The position numbers were made by a program, and so were the translations under genes. This document shows positions 54,101-62,630 of a stretch of 64,000 nucleotides of DNA, in pieces. The stretch covers positions 62,001-126,000 of the forward strand of contig JAEZXR010000121.1 of assembly GCA_023419605.1 (NCBI GenBank), written 5' to 3'. Source of the stretch: Bacillota bacterium (GTDB lineage: Bacteria > Bacillota > Clostridia > Acetivibrionales > JAEZXR01). The notes beneath the pieces were generated by a model, which saw only the letters and a list, made by a program, of their open reading frames with translations, was not told the origin of the DNA and ran no database searches. How positions within the stretch are numbered: the stretch's first letter is position 1; each line of letters opens with the position of its first letter.

Positions 54101-56925
54101 TACTCCGGCAATGCCCTTGATAGGTACTCTCTTAGGGCGGATACCTTTAAGTCCGTGTCCATGACAGCATAGGCACAGAGGTATTTATTTCCTTGTACAT
54201 CTTCTCTTGCTGTCACAACAGCTTCTCTTATTCCGTCATACCTCAATAGCCGTGACTCGATTTCTCCCAACTCAATTCTGAAGCCCCTGATTTTCACCTG
54301 CTGGTCTATCCTGCCTAAGTACTCCATATCTCCATCCGCCAACACCCTTACAAGGTCTCCGGACCGGTAAAGCCTCTCCCCGGGTTTATACGGATTTTCT
54401 ACAAACTTTTCCTCCGTCAGTTCCGGCCTGTTGAGGTAACCCCTCGCTACGCCTTTTCCTCCCACGCACAACTCACCCGGTACGCCTGTAGGCGCCAGCC
54501 TGCCATGCTTGTCCAATACGTATGCAGTTAATGTCGGTATGGGTTTTCCTATATTGCTGATATTCAGTTCAATTTCCCTGTCGGTTATTTCCTTATACGT
54601 TACGTGTACGGTGGTTTCCGTTATACCGTACATGTTAATGAGTTTGGCCTGCGGATATTTCTCTTTCCACCCTTTAAGCTTTATTGGCTTCAGCGCTTCC
54701 CCACCAAATATTACATACCTTATTTTGAGCTGTTTCCCTGTCTTTTTCAGTTCTTCGTCCATCAGGCTGTAAAACGCTGTAGGCGTTTGATTCAGTACAG
54801 TAACGTTTTCTTTCGCTAACAACTCCAGATATTCCCGGGGATTTTGCGCCGTCAACTTCGGTACAATAACCAGTTTGCCTCCATAAAGCAGTGCACCGTA
54901 CATCTCCCATACCGAGAAGTCAAAACAGAAGGAATGAAACATTGTCCACACATCATTTTTATTAAAGTCAAACTCCATACCGTCATTTATCATCAGTCTT
55001 ACAGTGTTTACGTGCTCGATCATGACTCCCTTCGGTCTTCCTGTTGTACCTGACGTATAAATGATATAGGCCCTATCTCCGGGTCTATTTATATGTACAG
55101 GATTTGATGCGTCTCCTGTATACAGGCTTTCGTCCTCAAGACGTACAACCTCTTTTTCAAATTGTGCTTTTCCCGATAGGTCGCCGGTAGTCAGAAGAAT
55201 ATTGGCGCCGCTGTCTTCCAGTATGTATTGTATCCGGTCCGACGGGTAGGCCGGATCGATCGGCAGGTATGCTCCTCCCGCTTTCAATATGCCCATTATA
55301 CCTATGATCATCTCCAGGGAGCGTTCAACCATGATTGCCACTATACTATCAGCCTGTACACCTTTTTCCCGTAATACTCTCGCAAGTTGGTTTGATTTTT
55401 CATTTAACTCTTTGTAGGTTAGCTTCCTATCTTCAAATCCGACGGCAATATTGTCCGGCGTTCTTTCCACCTGTTCCTCAAACAACCGGTGTACCGTTTT
55501 TTCATGGGGAAACGCAGCTCCCGTATTGTTAAAATCATAAAGAAGCCTGTTTCTTTCCTCAGGGTTAACTACTTCCAATTCCGCCAGGTTTTTTTCACTA
55601 TTTGCTATCACTTCATTCAGCAAGTATTCAAAATTCAATACCAGATTGTCTATCGTCAGGGCATTTTCAAATACCTCTTTCCGGTAATGAAAATGAATCT
55701 CCAGATCGTCTTCACTGCCAAACTCAACAATATTTACAGCAAGTGCCTTCTTTTCATTCGCATTCACCAGCAGCTCTGCCGAAGCCTCACTGCCGGCGAA
55801 GCTTACAAAGCTTGAAATATTCAGATAGTTTACCGATACATCGAAAAGACCTTTCTTATTTGTTCTGCCATTATTAACGGTCCTGTATATTTCTCCAACC
55901 GGAACTTTAATATAATTGGAACATTCCTTCAACTCATTTTGTATGGCAATTAAAAGGTCAATAAACGTTAGTCTGCTGTTTACACTTATTTTTAAGGGTA
56001 CTTCATTGGCAAACTGCCCCAGGATTTTTCTATGCTTCCCCTTATTTCTATTGTGGAATACGGCCCCCAGTACGATTTCATCCCTACCGCATATCCTGCT
56101 TAATTGCAGCGACAATACACCCATGAAAAATTGAAACGCTGAAAATCCTCTTTCACTGCTGAATTGAACTATTTTGTTATAGAAATCCCTTTTTACAGTT
56201 AAAGTCTTTTTATTTACCCCACATATGCCTTTCCGGTCATGGGTTTTAAAATCCAGGTTGAAAATGGGCTCAGGAACTTCCGGATATCTTTTCCTCCAGA
56301 AATTTTTATCCTCTATATACTCCTGCGAATGAGTATAGTTTTCGTCTTCCAGGATGAACTCCCTGTATGAGTATCGGGTTCTTCCTTCTTTGGATTCTTC
56401 ATAATCACCCGCGGTCAGCCTTTGGTAATTCTCGACGATATCCCTCTGCATCATACTGAGACTCCAACCGTCTCCGATGAGGTGATGTACTTTACAAAAA
56501 AGGAAATGATGCCGATCACTGATTCTAGCTAATGCAAATTGAAATAAAACATCATTATAGTCAAAGGCTTTTGAAAACTCCTTTTCCATCCACTCCCTGC
56601 AAGCTTCAACAGGGTTGTCCTCTTCCGAAAAATCTATAAAAGGCAGGCTGTACTCAATATCGTTTATGATCTTCTGGTATACCTGATCATTGTCCCTCAC
56701 GATTCTGATACGCATTGCGTCATGATTCCTGATTACAATAGCAATCGCTTTCTGCAGCACCTCATAATCAATAAATTTTCTCAACTCTACAGCATATCCA
56801 TTATTATATATGGGCTCCTGACCATATATGCTTTGTTCAATCCATATATCCTTTTGGTAGCATGTTAAAGGGTAGCATAAAAGTTCTTCCGGGTTTTTAT
56901 TATAAGCTGCTGTCATAATAGACAT
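49141..56925 (-). CDS. non-ribosomal peptide synthetase, C-A-T-C-A-T-E-like (two modules)
   Basis: 2594 residues. C1 has HHLIGDG near 147, suitable for an acyl or peptidyl donor. A1 has IYTSGTTGRPKG near 621; my specificity reading D-F-W-N-I-G-M-V-H-K is the standard threonine code. T1 has VLGGDSIKA with Ser near 1016. C2 has HHSILDG near 1231, so it is a condensation, not a cyclisation domain. A2 has IYTSGSTGQPKG near 1698 and reads D-L-Y-D-F-S-L-V-W-K, close to cysteine codes. T2 has GGNSISL near 2096. The last ~440 residues are epimerase-like, but EGHGRE reads TCNGRYP, without the catalytic Glu. There is no thioesterase. AAAGGAGGTAA precedes the ATG. Confidence 0.94.
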   Translation of the reverse strand: MSIMTAAYNKNPEELLCYPLTCYQKDIWIEQSIYGQEPIYNNGYAVELRKFIDYEVLQKAIAIVIRNHDAMRIRIVRDNDQVYQKIINDIEYSLPFIDFSEEDNPVEACREWMEKEFSKAFDYNDVLFQFALARISDRHHFLFCKVHHLIGDGWSLSMMQRDIVENYQRLTAGDYEESKEGRTRYSYREFILEDENYTHSQEYIEDKNFWRKRYPEVPEPIFNLDFKTHDRKGICGVNKKTLTVKRDFYNKIVQFSSERGFSAFQFFMGVLSLQLSRICGRDEIVLGAVFHNRNKGKHRKILGQFANEVPLKISVNSRLTFIDLLIAIQNELKECSNYIKVPVGEIYRTVNNGRTNKKGLFDVSVNYLNISSFVSFAGSEASAELLVNANEKKALAVNIVEFGSEDDLEIHFHYRKEVFENALTIDNLVLNFEYLLNEVIANSEKNLAELEVVNPEERNRLLYDFNNTGAAFPHEKTVHRLFEEQVERTPDNIAVGFEDRKLTYKELNEKSNQLARVLREKGVQADSIVAIMVERSLEMIIGIMGILKAGGAYLPIDPAYPSDRIQYILEDSGANILLTTGDLSGKAQFEKEVVRLEDESLYTGDASNPVHINRPGDRAYIIYTSGTTGRPKGVMIEHVNTVRLMINDGMEFDFNKNDVWTMFHSFCFDFSVWEMYGALLYGGKLVIVPKLTAQNPREYLELLAKENVTVLNQTPTAFYSLMDEELKKTGKQLKIRYVIFGGEALKPIKLKGWKEKYPQAKLINMYGITETTVHVTYKEITDREIELNISNIGKPIPTLTAYVLDKHGRLAPTGVPGELCVGGKGVARGYLNRPELTEEKFVENPYKPGERLYRSGDLVRVLADGDMEYLGRIDQQVKIRGFRIELGEIESRLLRYDGIREAVVTAREDVQGNKYLCAYAVMDTDLKVSALREYLSRALPEYMIPSYFVKLEKIPLTSNGKVDSKALPEPLGGIGLEEEFAAPVNGMESKLAEIWSEVLGLQQAGTNQSFFVLGGDSIKAIGLISKMNRELKANIQLKDLYSHQTIKELGQFITAGRGESLEAYKRKGLEVIDGIKRDLYEVGGNVRLWAEDVEDFYPLSKIQLGMVFNSKLNPGQPVYHDLFIYRMKMEGFNPGIYRQAVELLVQRHPILRTVFDLESYGQAIQVVHKNLPPEVITEDLRGLEQEQQESHIKQYIENDLKDKFKFNHDPLWRIRLFKVDEANFYMVLSFHHSILDGWSVSSLHSELQDTYDRLMGGQAVELKSVKTSYRDYVAITLGSAAEEETRRFWKGYLNGYTRNKLPFNMSGKKINNVAGTGRVLRNLGPELMEKLEKQAVKYNCTVKDICLSAYVYLLGIVTTEKDIVTGVVTHERPAMEDAENILGCFLNTVPFRIKTERRVDGRKLLSAVKEQLNEIKAHEIFLGDIADILGETDRGGNPIFDTIYNFTDFHILKDSQAIPILSKEKGAFNVKSSEMTNTLFDMEVSKTLNSLTVWIKYSPNYFYDKDMETALNLYGKILERFAADRWELGVEDLLTQEERNNILYGFNTTHAEFPQNETLHGLFEEQAKKFPDTIALVFQNRTMTYSELNGKSNQLARALLARGGKPYSNMGLIVRRGFDMIIGMLAILKAGGTYVPIDPDYPQERKEYLIKNSAIDISLVDKDYGLTCGKFLEIDFDTLTRYSPKNLKVWKDPGDLAYVIYTSGSTGQPKGVMIEHRSAVNLVTWVNSRFNVNREDTLLFITSMCFDLSVYDVFGMLAAGGKIVIASREQVRSPEELKTLLYKEKVTFWDSVPTTMSYLTDALEETDGNYSQSELRLVFLSGDWIPVRLPEKIRKYFPKAEVISLGGATEGTVWSIYYPIQSVSQYQTSIPYGRPLNNNYFYILDENMEIVPEGIAGELYIGGIGVARGYMNDGVRTAKSFVRNKFLQAPDERMYKTGDLGRFLPDGNIEFLGRMDHQVKIRGFRVELGEIENQLLKYESIKEAVVADKTDEKGMKYLCAYVVSDRKLVMSEIRDYLFQKLPYYMIPSHFIQTPRIPLTSNGKIDRKALPDPEVKSEKSYVAPRSDMERIMAEVWEEILKVAPIGITDNFFDLGGNSISLIHVLPKLLRKGVKVNISSIFEHPTIAGLVNFVERASDYSMEEQGIVTGEVPLLPNRSLLDIRKKDLHHWNISMMLEIYPMPEIAVIQQVTRALLNHHDGLRLRLYREGASWKQYIENPGEELPVTAVDFSGIPEHLQKESMENMAVELQDGLSLEEKPFHIIAFYLGEDRPGRLMILIHHSLADGYSYVIFIQDLVTALVQSMGKENIVLPPKSTSIQRWAEFLNEYAQSEALKNELEYWSAIPGELKPLPVDFPEGMENNIFKFERSVEGYLLTEEETRLLFDHILDQSTQINDLLVAALAMSIHRWNGDTGLLMDYTCNGRYPLDGNIDLSRTLGWLAFLVPVYIDLSGASDCLDILGRVKERLHGIPKGGLGYGCLRYLCKDPQISEKMNKIPHPQITFNYFKAEDDANGFTGGFYESGSSYIREAKESTGSNEGDNIHRGRLLDFVVEHRGNRLFLRLHYSSSIHTAQTMGRLADFYREGLRTLIKYLQG

Positions 56926-57120
56926 TTACCTCCTTTAGTATTCTAGCTGGTAACTCCTCGCGAATTGCAGGTAAACGAAAGAAAAGACTGCGGTGGTTTT
57001 TAATTATCGGTCAATAAGACGTTGGGCATGGGATATTCTATTTATTGCATAAAATAACTGCTTTTAATTTCCTTATTTTACTTTTAAAATCAAATCTGTA
57101 TTATTTTTAACACAGTTAAA

Positions 57121-57148
57121 ATTATATACCATCTTCCATATAATACAA
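57121..57148 (-). promoter_or_regulatory. sigma-A-type promoter of the right biosynthetic arm
   Basis: TTGTAT, 16 bases, TATAAT on the minus strand, about 200 bases before the NRPS start. The 427-base gap (56926-57352) is AT-rich and otherwise holds only the terminator of the amylase gene. Confidence 0.6.
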
Positions 57149-57293
57149 TTATGCAAATTTGGCATTTATTGTTTTATTTTGGTATTTTAGGATTGCACAG
57201 AACAATTTACCAATAAATACTAAAAAAGGTTTACTGTGCTTGCAAATTACATTTTTCCTGCCCTTATCGGATTATTTCCCAAATTATCCTGGA

Positions 57294-57347
57294 GACGAAA
57301 AAAAGAGAAGGAATCAATGAGATAAAGATTCCTTCTCTTTTTCGTCA
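57294..57347 (-). terminator. intrinsic terminator after alpha-amylase
   Basis: Perfect long stem: 57297-57315 pairs with 57327-57343 (core AGAGAAGGAATC), followed by TTTTTTTC on the minus strand, just beyond the amylase stop. Confidence 0.9.
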
Positions 57348-57352
57348 GGTCC

Positions 57353-59350
57353 TTACTGCTGCCAGGTAATGGTTACACTGCCGCTGCCCGAAGCAGGTAC
57401 TGTATAAGTATGGTTGCTGCCACCTTCCCATACCACAGTGCCTGCGGCATCCTTTTTAATGGCCTTGAATTGTACTGCCTGACCGGCTGGAAGATTAATG
57501 GTTATTGTCCAGGTCGGATAGTTCGGGCATGAAGCCGGACCAATGGCATTCGCCGGAGCCCAATTCCCCAATTCTGCGATACTGCCGGCTATATAAACAT
57601 TCTGCCCCCACACTGTAGTTGCATTATTAATTGTAAACGTGACAGGGATTTTGGGAGGGGTAGTATCATTGATCGGCTGCGCATATACTTTGGATGAATT
57701 TGCCTCAACAGTAACGGTGATCTGCTTTCCTGTTACTCCGCCGCTTTGGACGGTTACTTTATCGCTGGAATCAAGTAAATTATTTAAAACGGTTCCAACT
57801 GCAATTGTACTTTCCGTTCTTAGAGGGATTGTGACGGTTTGCGACCCGCTGCTCTTGTTGCTGAATACACTGATTACCTCCTGCCCTGCATTGCTGCCGG
57901 AATCTACTCTTCTTGAGAATGCATACAGGTTTGGAGCTGCCCACATTTCACGCTGCTTACCGGTTCTCAGCGCTTCATACTGGCTTCTTAACTGGTTTAA
58001 TTTACCCACAAGGATGTAGGTGTCCGTACTTGTGTTATTGAAATAATTCGTTATAACATTACCGTTTACATCCTTTTTCACCATACTCCACCGATTCCAG
58101 GTGTCTGCAATACCATTGATATAGTTATTGCCTTCATTCCCCTTATTCTGTTCGGTCCCGTACAATACACAGGGTATGCCTCTGGTCGTGAACAAGAAGG
58201 TAAGAGCATTTTTGAGTTTTCCGACACTTCCTCCCGCTTCCGTAAGAAACCTGTTTCTATCATGGTTGTCCAGGAATGTAACCATATGGTTTTCCCACCC
58301 GTTGTATTTGTAATCCTGGGCAAAAATATTTTTCAATGAGCATGCGCCTGAACTGGTATCGTCAAAGTTCTGCCCATAGGCAAAGCCATTTACGATTGAT
58401 TGGAATAACGGGAAGTCCAGCATTCCCCATTCCTTGTTTGCACCGACATACCCGGCAACCCTGTCAACACTCATGTCAAAGCATTCACCAAACGTTGCGA
58501 TATTGGAATCCGTTTCAATGCTGTGAATATAGTTTGCATTCAGACACTTTGCAGCGTCGACCCTTGCCGCATCCGCCCCGGTGTATGCAAACCAGTTTTT
58601 AATGGATGCATTTATAGCATTTTTTGCAGCCGCATTATCCTGGTCTATATCATCCAATCCGCCTAAATCATGATTTTCGCATTCCACCGGATCATTCCAG
58701 TTTACTATATCACCCAGGTTATGATACCAGCTTACGTTATTAAATGGAGCTGCCGGCTGTACCTGCGTCCCCGGCTTTAGTCCCGAATTCGAAATATAGT
58801 GTGCGTTAGAGCCTGTCCCTTGAAGATAATCGCCTACATGATTCGGTACAACGTCGATAATTACTTTTATCCCCTTGGCATGCGCTGCATCTACTAAGGC
58901 TTTTATCTTTTCCTTACTTTTTTGAGGGTCTGCTGAACCGAAGTAACGGTTTGCCGTATTGGGATCATAAACATTATAGCCGTGATAAGCCGCAGGCCAC
59001 TGCTTGCCTGTGGAATCCGGCATTCCCCAGAGTTGAGGGTCTCCTATTGGAGAAATCCATATGGCCGTATATCCCTGGTTCTTAATGTAATCCAATTTAT
59101 CGATGATACCCTGCCAATCTCCGCCATGCATATAGCGGAAGTCATCCTGAATATTTTCAGCATATCGGAATGCTTCCCCCGTTGCATTATTCGAGGGGTC
59201 TCCATCATAGAATCTGTCCACCATGATTTGATAAATGGATTCGCCTTGTAAATCCGTTGCGGCAAGTGCAGTGTTACCAAACAATGCAACACCGAAAACC
59301 ATCGAAAAAATCATAAGTAACACGGATATCAGTTTCAATTTCTTAAACAT
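57353..59350 (-). CDS. secreted GH13 alpha-amylase/CGTase-like enzyme with CBM20
   Basis: 665 residues with a signal peptide (LLMIFSMVFGVALFGNTALAA). The GH13 barrel has the four conserved regions: IDVVPNHVG, ARVDAAK (nucleophile Asp ~265), FGECFD (acid/base Glu ~289) and LDNHDRNRFL (Asp ~364). An all-beta domain C follows. The last ~100 residues are a CBM20 starch-binding domain (VTFTINNATTVWGQNVYIAGSI and WEGGSNHTYTVP). It probably attacks starch outside the cell, whether by hydrolysis or transglycosylation is uncertain. GGGAGGTAATTT precedes the start. It belongs to the alpha-glucan locus with the downstream importer. Confidence 0.92.
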   Translation of the reverse strand: MFKKLKLISVLLMIFSMVFGVALFGNTALAATDLQGESIYQIMVDRFYDGDPSNNATGEAFRYAENIQDDFRYMHGGDWQGIIDKLDYIKNQGYTAIWISPIGDPQLWGMPDSTGKQWPAAYHGYNVYDPNTANRYFGSADPQKSKEKIKALVDAAHAKGIKVIIDVVPNHVGDYLQGTGSNAHYISNSGLKPGTQVQPAAPFNNVSWYHNLGDIVNWNDPVECENHDLGGLDDIDQDNAAAKNAINASIKNWFAYTGADAARVDAAKCLNANYIHSIETDSNIATFGECFDMSVDRVAGYVGANKEWGMLDFPLFQSIVNGFAYGQNFDDTSSGACSLKNIFAQDYKYNGWENHMVTFLDNHDRNRFLTEAGGSVGKLKNALTFLFTTRGIPCVLYGTEQNKGNEGNNYINGIADTWNRWSMVKKDVNGNVITNYFNNTSTDTYILVGKLNQLRSQYEALRTGKQREMWAAPNLYAFSRRVDSGSNAGQEVISVFSNKSSGSQTVTIPLRTESTIAVGTVLNNLLDSSDKVTVQSGGVTGKQITVTVEANSSKVYAQPINDTTPPKIPVTFTINNATTVWGQNVYIAGSIAELGNWAPANAIGPASCPNYPTWTITINLPAGQAVQFKAIKKDAAGTVVWEGGSNHTYTVPASGSGSVTITWQQ

Positions 59351-59999
59351 AAATTACCTCCCTAAATTTTATTCCTTTTATTTATACAAAATAAGGAAAT
59401 CCAACTATTTTCTGAAAATAACCACCTCCTCTCACCTTCATTGCATAAGTGTCCCTGATGCAATAACTTGTTAGCCCTCTGTTGCGTTATCCATTTACGC
59501 CTGTGCTCTGCATGGAATTTTCCTTACAGCACAGGTTTTTCTTTTGCCTGTATCACCTCCTTAGAAAATTTCCGGGCATACCAAATAAAACCTTAGAAGT
59601 ATCCAAAGCGAATAAACAGTATGAAAACCGTATACAATGTAAGATGGAACTTAGCTGGTTCGACGCCCGCGGCCCCAAAAGCGTTGGCTATGCAAACGCC
59701 AAAGCAGCAGTTACCGTTCTTGTTATATATAGATAGATCCTGAGCAGCAAAAGTTGGCAGAAATCCTGGAAAATAGATAAGAAAATAGAATGAAGGAATA
59801 AAAATTTATACTATAGCCGATGGTTTGATGATTATAGGAATTGCAAGATTCACAGGCACTTTTCCTATACTTTTACTAGAAGAATTGCTAATTCATTGGA
59901 TTTTAACCTGTTTTTTTATAATAAAAGGTATTTTACCGGTTAACTTTATCATTTCCTGTAAAAGCTAACCGGAATCACTTTACCTCTGCATACCTGCTT
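59351..59999. other. intergenic region between amylase and neopullulanase genes
   Basis: 649 bases. It holds the upstream region of the amylase gene (AT-rich, no confident -35/-10 pair), a TTGCAT...ATGCAA inverted repeat near 59438-59466, a segment at 59641-59735 that resembles 11168-11215, and a terminator near 59936. I see no supported gene. Confidence 0.5.
59936..59972 (-). terminator. terminator-like hairpin after the neopullulanase gene
   Basis: Stem CCGGTTAGCTTT / AAAGTTAACCGG (11 of 12 paired) on the minus strand, followed by an AT-rich run with TTTTATTATAAAAAAAC. It lies about 30 bases beyond the stop codon. Confidence 0.5.
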
Positions 60000-61760
60000 T
60001 TATGAATTGACTAGAACAGCGCCGCTTAAAGGCTGCAGTTCTATTTGCACTTCATTGTCTGAAACAGTATAGGTTTCCCCGCTTAGAGCATCCCTGAGGG
60101 TCCCTTTCAAGCCATTTTCCTGTATACGGGTTTTCCTGGCAAACTCGCTATTATTTATTACGACAGTAACCTTTTGCTCCCCAGCTTCCATTGTATAGGC
60201 ATAGAGGTTCTTCCCATTGTCCTTTATAATGGTTTTACATTTGCCGAAAAATACGGGCATACATTCTTTTCTGACTCTAATCAGTTTTTTATAGTACTCT
60301 GTTAGTTCCGCTTGGACTTTATCCTCTTCCCACGTCATGGGTTTTCTATATTCGTGTTCCTCAACACCGAAAAAGCCTTTTTCGTCTCCATAGCAAATGG
60401 ATGGAACTCCCTGCGACATAAATTTAAACAGTGCTGCTAACTTCAGTCTCCTGTGATCGCCTCTGCAATAAGAGAGAAACCTTGGAACATCGTGGGTGTC
60501 GAGAAAGTTCATCTGCGCCTGTGTAATAGGCCTTTTATAACGCATTCTCAGCGAGTTGACCTTCGCATCAAACTCGTCGACGCTCATTTTCGATTCTGCA
60601 AAAAATTCCCTGCAAAGATAGGTAAAACGATAATTCATTGCTGAGTCGAATTGATCTCCCTGAAGCCATGAATGTGAGTCCTCCCATATCTCTGCTACCA
60701 GAAAGGCATCCGGTTTGACAGCCTTTACCGCTTTACGGAAGCTTCTCCAAAAGTCATGGTCGATTTCATTTGCTACATCAAGCCGCCAGCCGTCGATATC
60801 AAACTCTCTTATCCAATAAGCTCCTACATTACAGAAGTACTCCATTACCTCCGGATTCCCCGTGTTCAGCTTCGGCATCTCTCGAACATAGGCAAAGCAT
60901 TCATAATTGGGGTTTTCCGTATACTGTACAGGGAACTCCATCTTGTAATACCAATCCTTATACCTGGAGCTTTCGCCGTTCTTCATTATATCCTTAAAAG
61001 CAAAGAAACCTGCGCCCGAATGGTTGAATACGCCATCCAGCATCACTTTGATATTGCGTTTATGGCACTCCTGTACAAGCTCCTTGAAGGTATCATTATC
61101 CCCAAAACAGGGGTCTACGGTAAAGTAGTCAATGGTATCATATTTATGGTAGGCTCCCGCTGTAAATATAGGATTAAGGTAAATACAATTGATCCCCAAA
61201 TCCGAAAGATAGTCAAGGTTTTCCGTTATCCCCTTTATGGTACCGCCATTCTTGTTTTTGCACACTTCCCCGCTTGTATGTTCGATAGCATTATTCACTT
61301 TCGAAATAAATTTCCTTGAAGTGGCGAAACTGTCAGGGAATATCTGATAAATAACGGCCTCTTTCGCCCACTGGGGTACAGCAGCGATATCCTCCCTTCT
61401 TATGTACGGAAACTGGAAATATTCCGTACGTGAACACCTTGGCGTACTCCTGAATTCATTGCCGAAATAGTAGGTAGATGTAATACCGTCACTTAGCCAG
61501 AAATAATAACATACGCGGGTATATTCAGACTTTACGTCGGCTTCGAAGTAATCGAAAAGAAGATCACTGGCCACAAGCCTCATTTCAACATCCGTAACGG
61601 GAATAGGTTCTTTTGGGAATACCCGATCCCCGTAAAACAATATGCATTCCTTAATATCTCCCTTTTTAGCTCTCAACCGGATGACTAAAGTACTTTCATC
61701 GATTGCGTGAGCGTAGCTCGAATCGGGAATATGTTCAATCGCTTCTAAAAACATGTCCAT
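60000..61760 (-). CDS. GH13 neopullulanase/cyclomaltodextrinase, cytosolic
   Basis: 586 residues without a signal peptide. An N-terminal CBM34-like domain (1-~120) precedes the barrel, which has VMLDGVFNHSG, GWRLDVANE (nucleophile), VAEIWED (acid/base) and LDTHDVPRFLS. QIFPDSFATS at the barrel start is typical of cyclomaltodextrinase and maltogenic amylase. It probably degrades imported maltodextrins or cyclodextrins inside the cell. The first ATG is close to AGAGGTGG, and the second ATG (61754) has better spacing, so translation may start two codons later. It follows the MalG-like gene by about ten bases. Confidence 0.9.
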   Translation of the reverse strand: MDMFLEAIEHIPDSSYAHAIDESTLVIRLRAKKGDIKECILFYGDRVFPKEPIPVTDVEMRLVASDLLFDYFEADVKSEYTRVCYYFWLSDGITSTYYFGNEFRSTPRCSRTEYFQFPYIRREDIAAVPQWAKEAVIYQIFPDSFATSRKFISKVNNAIEHTSGEVCKNKNGGTIKGITENLDYLSDLGINCIYLNPIFTAGAYHKYDTIDYFTVDPCFGDNDTFKELVQECHKRNIKVMLDGVFNHSGAGFFAFKDIMKNGESSRYKDWYYKMEFPVQYTENPNYECFAYVREMPKLNTGNPEVMEYFCNVGAYWIREFDIDGWRLDVANEIDHDFWRSFRKAVKAVKPDAFLVAEIWEDSHSWLQGDQFDSAMNYRFTYLCREFFAESKMSVDEFDAKVNSLRMRYKRPITQAQMNFLDTHDVPRFLSYCRGDHRRLKLAALFKFMSQGVPSICYGDEKGFFGVEEHEYRKPMTWEEDKVQAELTEYYKKLIRVRKECMPVFFGKCKTIIKDNGKNLYAYTMEAGEQKVTVVINNSEFARKTRIQENGLKGTLRDALSGETYTVSDNEVQIELQPLSGAVLVNS

Positions 61761-61769
61761 CCACCTCTT

Positions 61770-62618
61770 CTAATATTTTACTCCACCTGCCGTCAAACCG
61801 GACACAAGGTATTTTTGAATCGCAAAGAATATGACAAGTACGGGCAGGGAAACAAGTAAAGCCCCCGACGCAAACACGGGCCAATTCCTGGTATATTCGG
61901 TACCTTGAAGCGAATACAGTCCTGCAGCAAGTGTGAAATGTTCGCTTGAAGTTAGAAAATTTACTGCATAAATATATTCATTCCAGGATGTTATAAAAAC
62001 CATCATTCCTGTAACAATCAATGCAGGCCTTGCCAGCGGCAGTACAATTTTTGTGAGTATGGTTAAATCACCGGCCCCTTCCAGCATGGCTGCATGCTCG
62101 ATTTCCACCGGAATTGTATCGAAGTACCCTTTTAAATTCCATATGCCGAAAATAATCATACTTCCTGTATAAACGATGATTAATCCGGCGTAGGTATCCA
62201 TTAGTCCCAAAAGCCGGAAGAGCCTGTAGACTGCCACCATTGAGAGCACCGCAGGAAAGGCGTTCAGCAGCAAAAATATATACATTGTTCCCTCCCTGCC
62301 CGAGAATCTGAATCGAGAGTAGGCATAAGCCGCCGGCGAGGAAATTGCCAGGGCAAATATAACCGTACTAACCGTGAGAATCAGACTGTTCTTCAACCAT
62401 GTAAAAAATGGTTTGTCACAAATAATTGCCTTATAGTTATCAAAAGTGGCATCCTTGGGAATCAAAGAAAAGGCGGAACTCACCAGTGAATTGGATCCAC
62501 TCAAGGAAACGGATACAGTATAGAGTATCGGAATCAGGAAGAGCAGACAGGTAATAACCATTATCACATGTATGGTTGCATGTACTGCTCTGTTTTTTCT
62601 TTTCATACTGCCAATCAA
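61770..62618 (-). CDS. malG: MalG-like maltodextrin ABC permease
   Basis: About 283 residues with six transmembrane segments. The EAA loop reads EHAAMLEGAGDLTILTKIVLPLARPALI and the C-terminus is KYLVSGLTAGGVKY, as in MalG. I prefer the TTG at 62618, eight bases after AGGAGG; the GTG three codons earlier directly abuts the ribosome-binding site. It follows the MalF-like gene, whose stop overlaps this ribosome-binding site, so translation is coupled. Confidence 0.88.
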   Translation of the reverse strand: MIGSMKRKNRAVHATIHVIMVITCLLFLIPILYTVSVSLSGSNSLVSSAFSLIPKDATFDNYKAIICDKPFFTWLKNSLILTVSTVIFALAISSPAAYAYSRFRFSGREGTMYIFLLLNAFPAVLSMVAVYRLFRLLGLMDTYAGLIIVYTGSMIIFGIWNLKGYFDTIPVEIEHAAMLEGAGDLTILTKIVLPLARPALIVTGMMVFITSWNEYIYAVNFLTSSEHFTLAAGLYSLQGTEYTRNWPVFASGALLVSLPVLVIFFAIQKYLVSGLTAGGVKY

Positions 62619-62630
62619 GTGCTTCACCTC

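Noticed and set aside
59482..59736. 84-codon plus-strand frame
   Set aside because: No ribosome-binding site and no family resemblance; it covers the decayed repeat segment.
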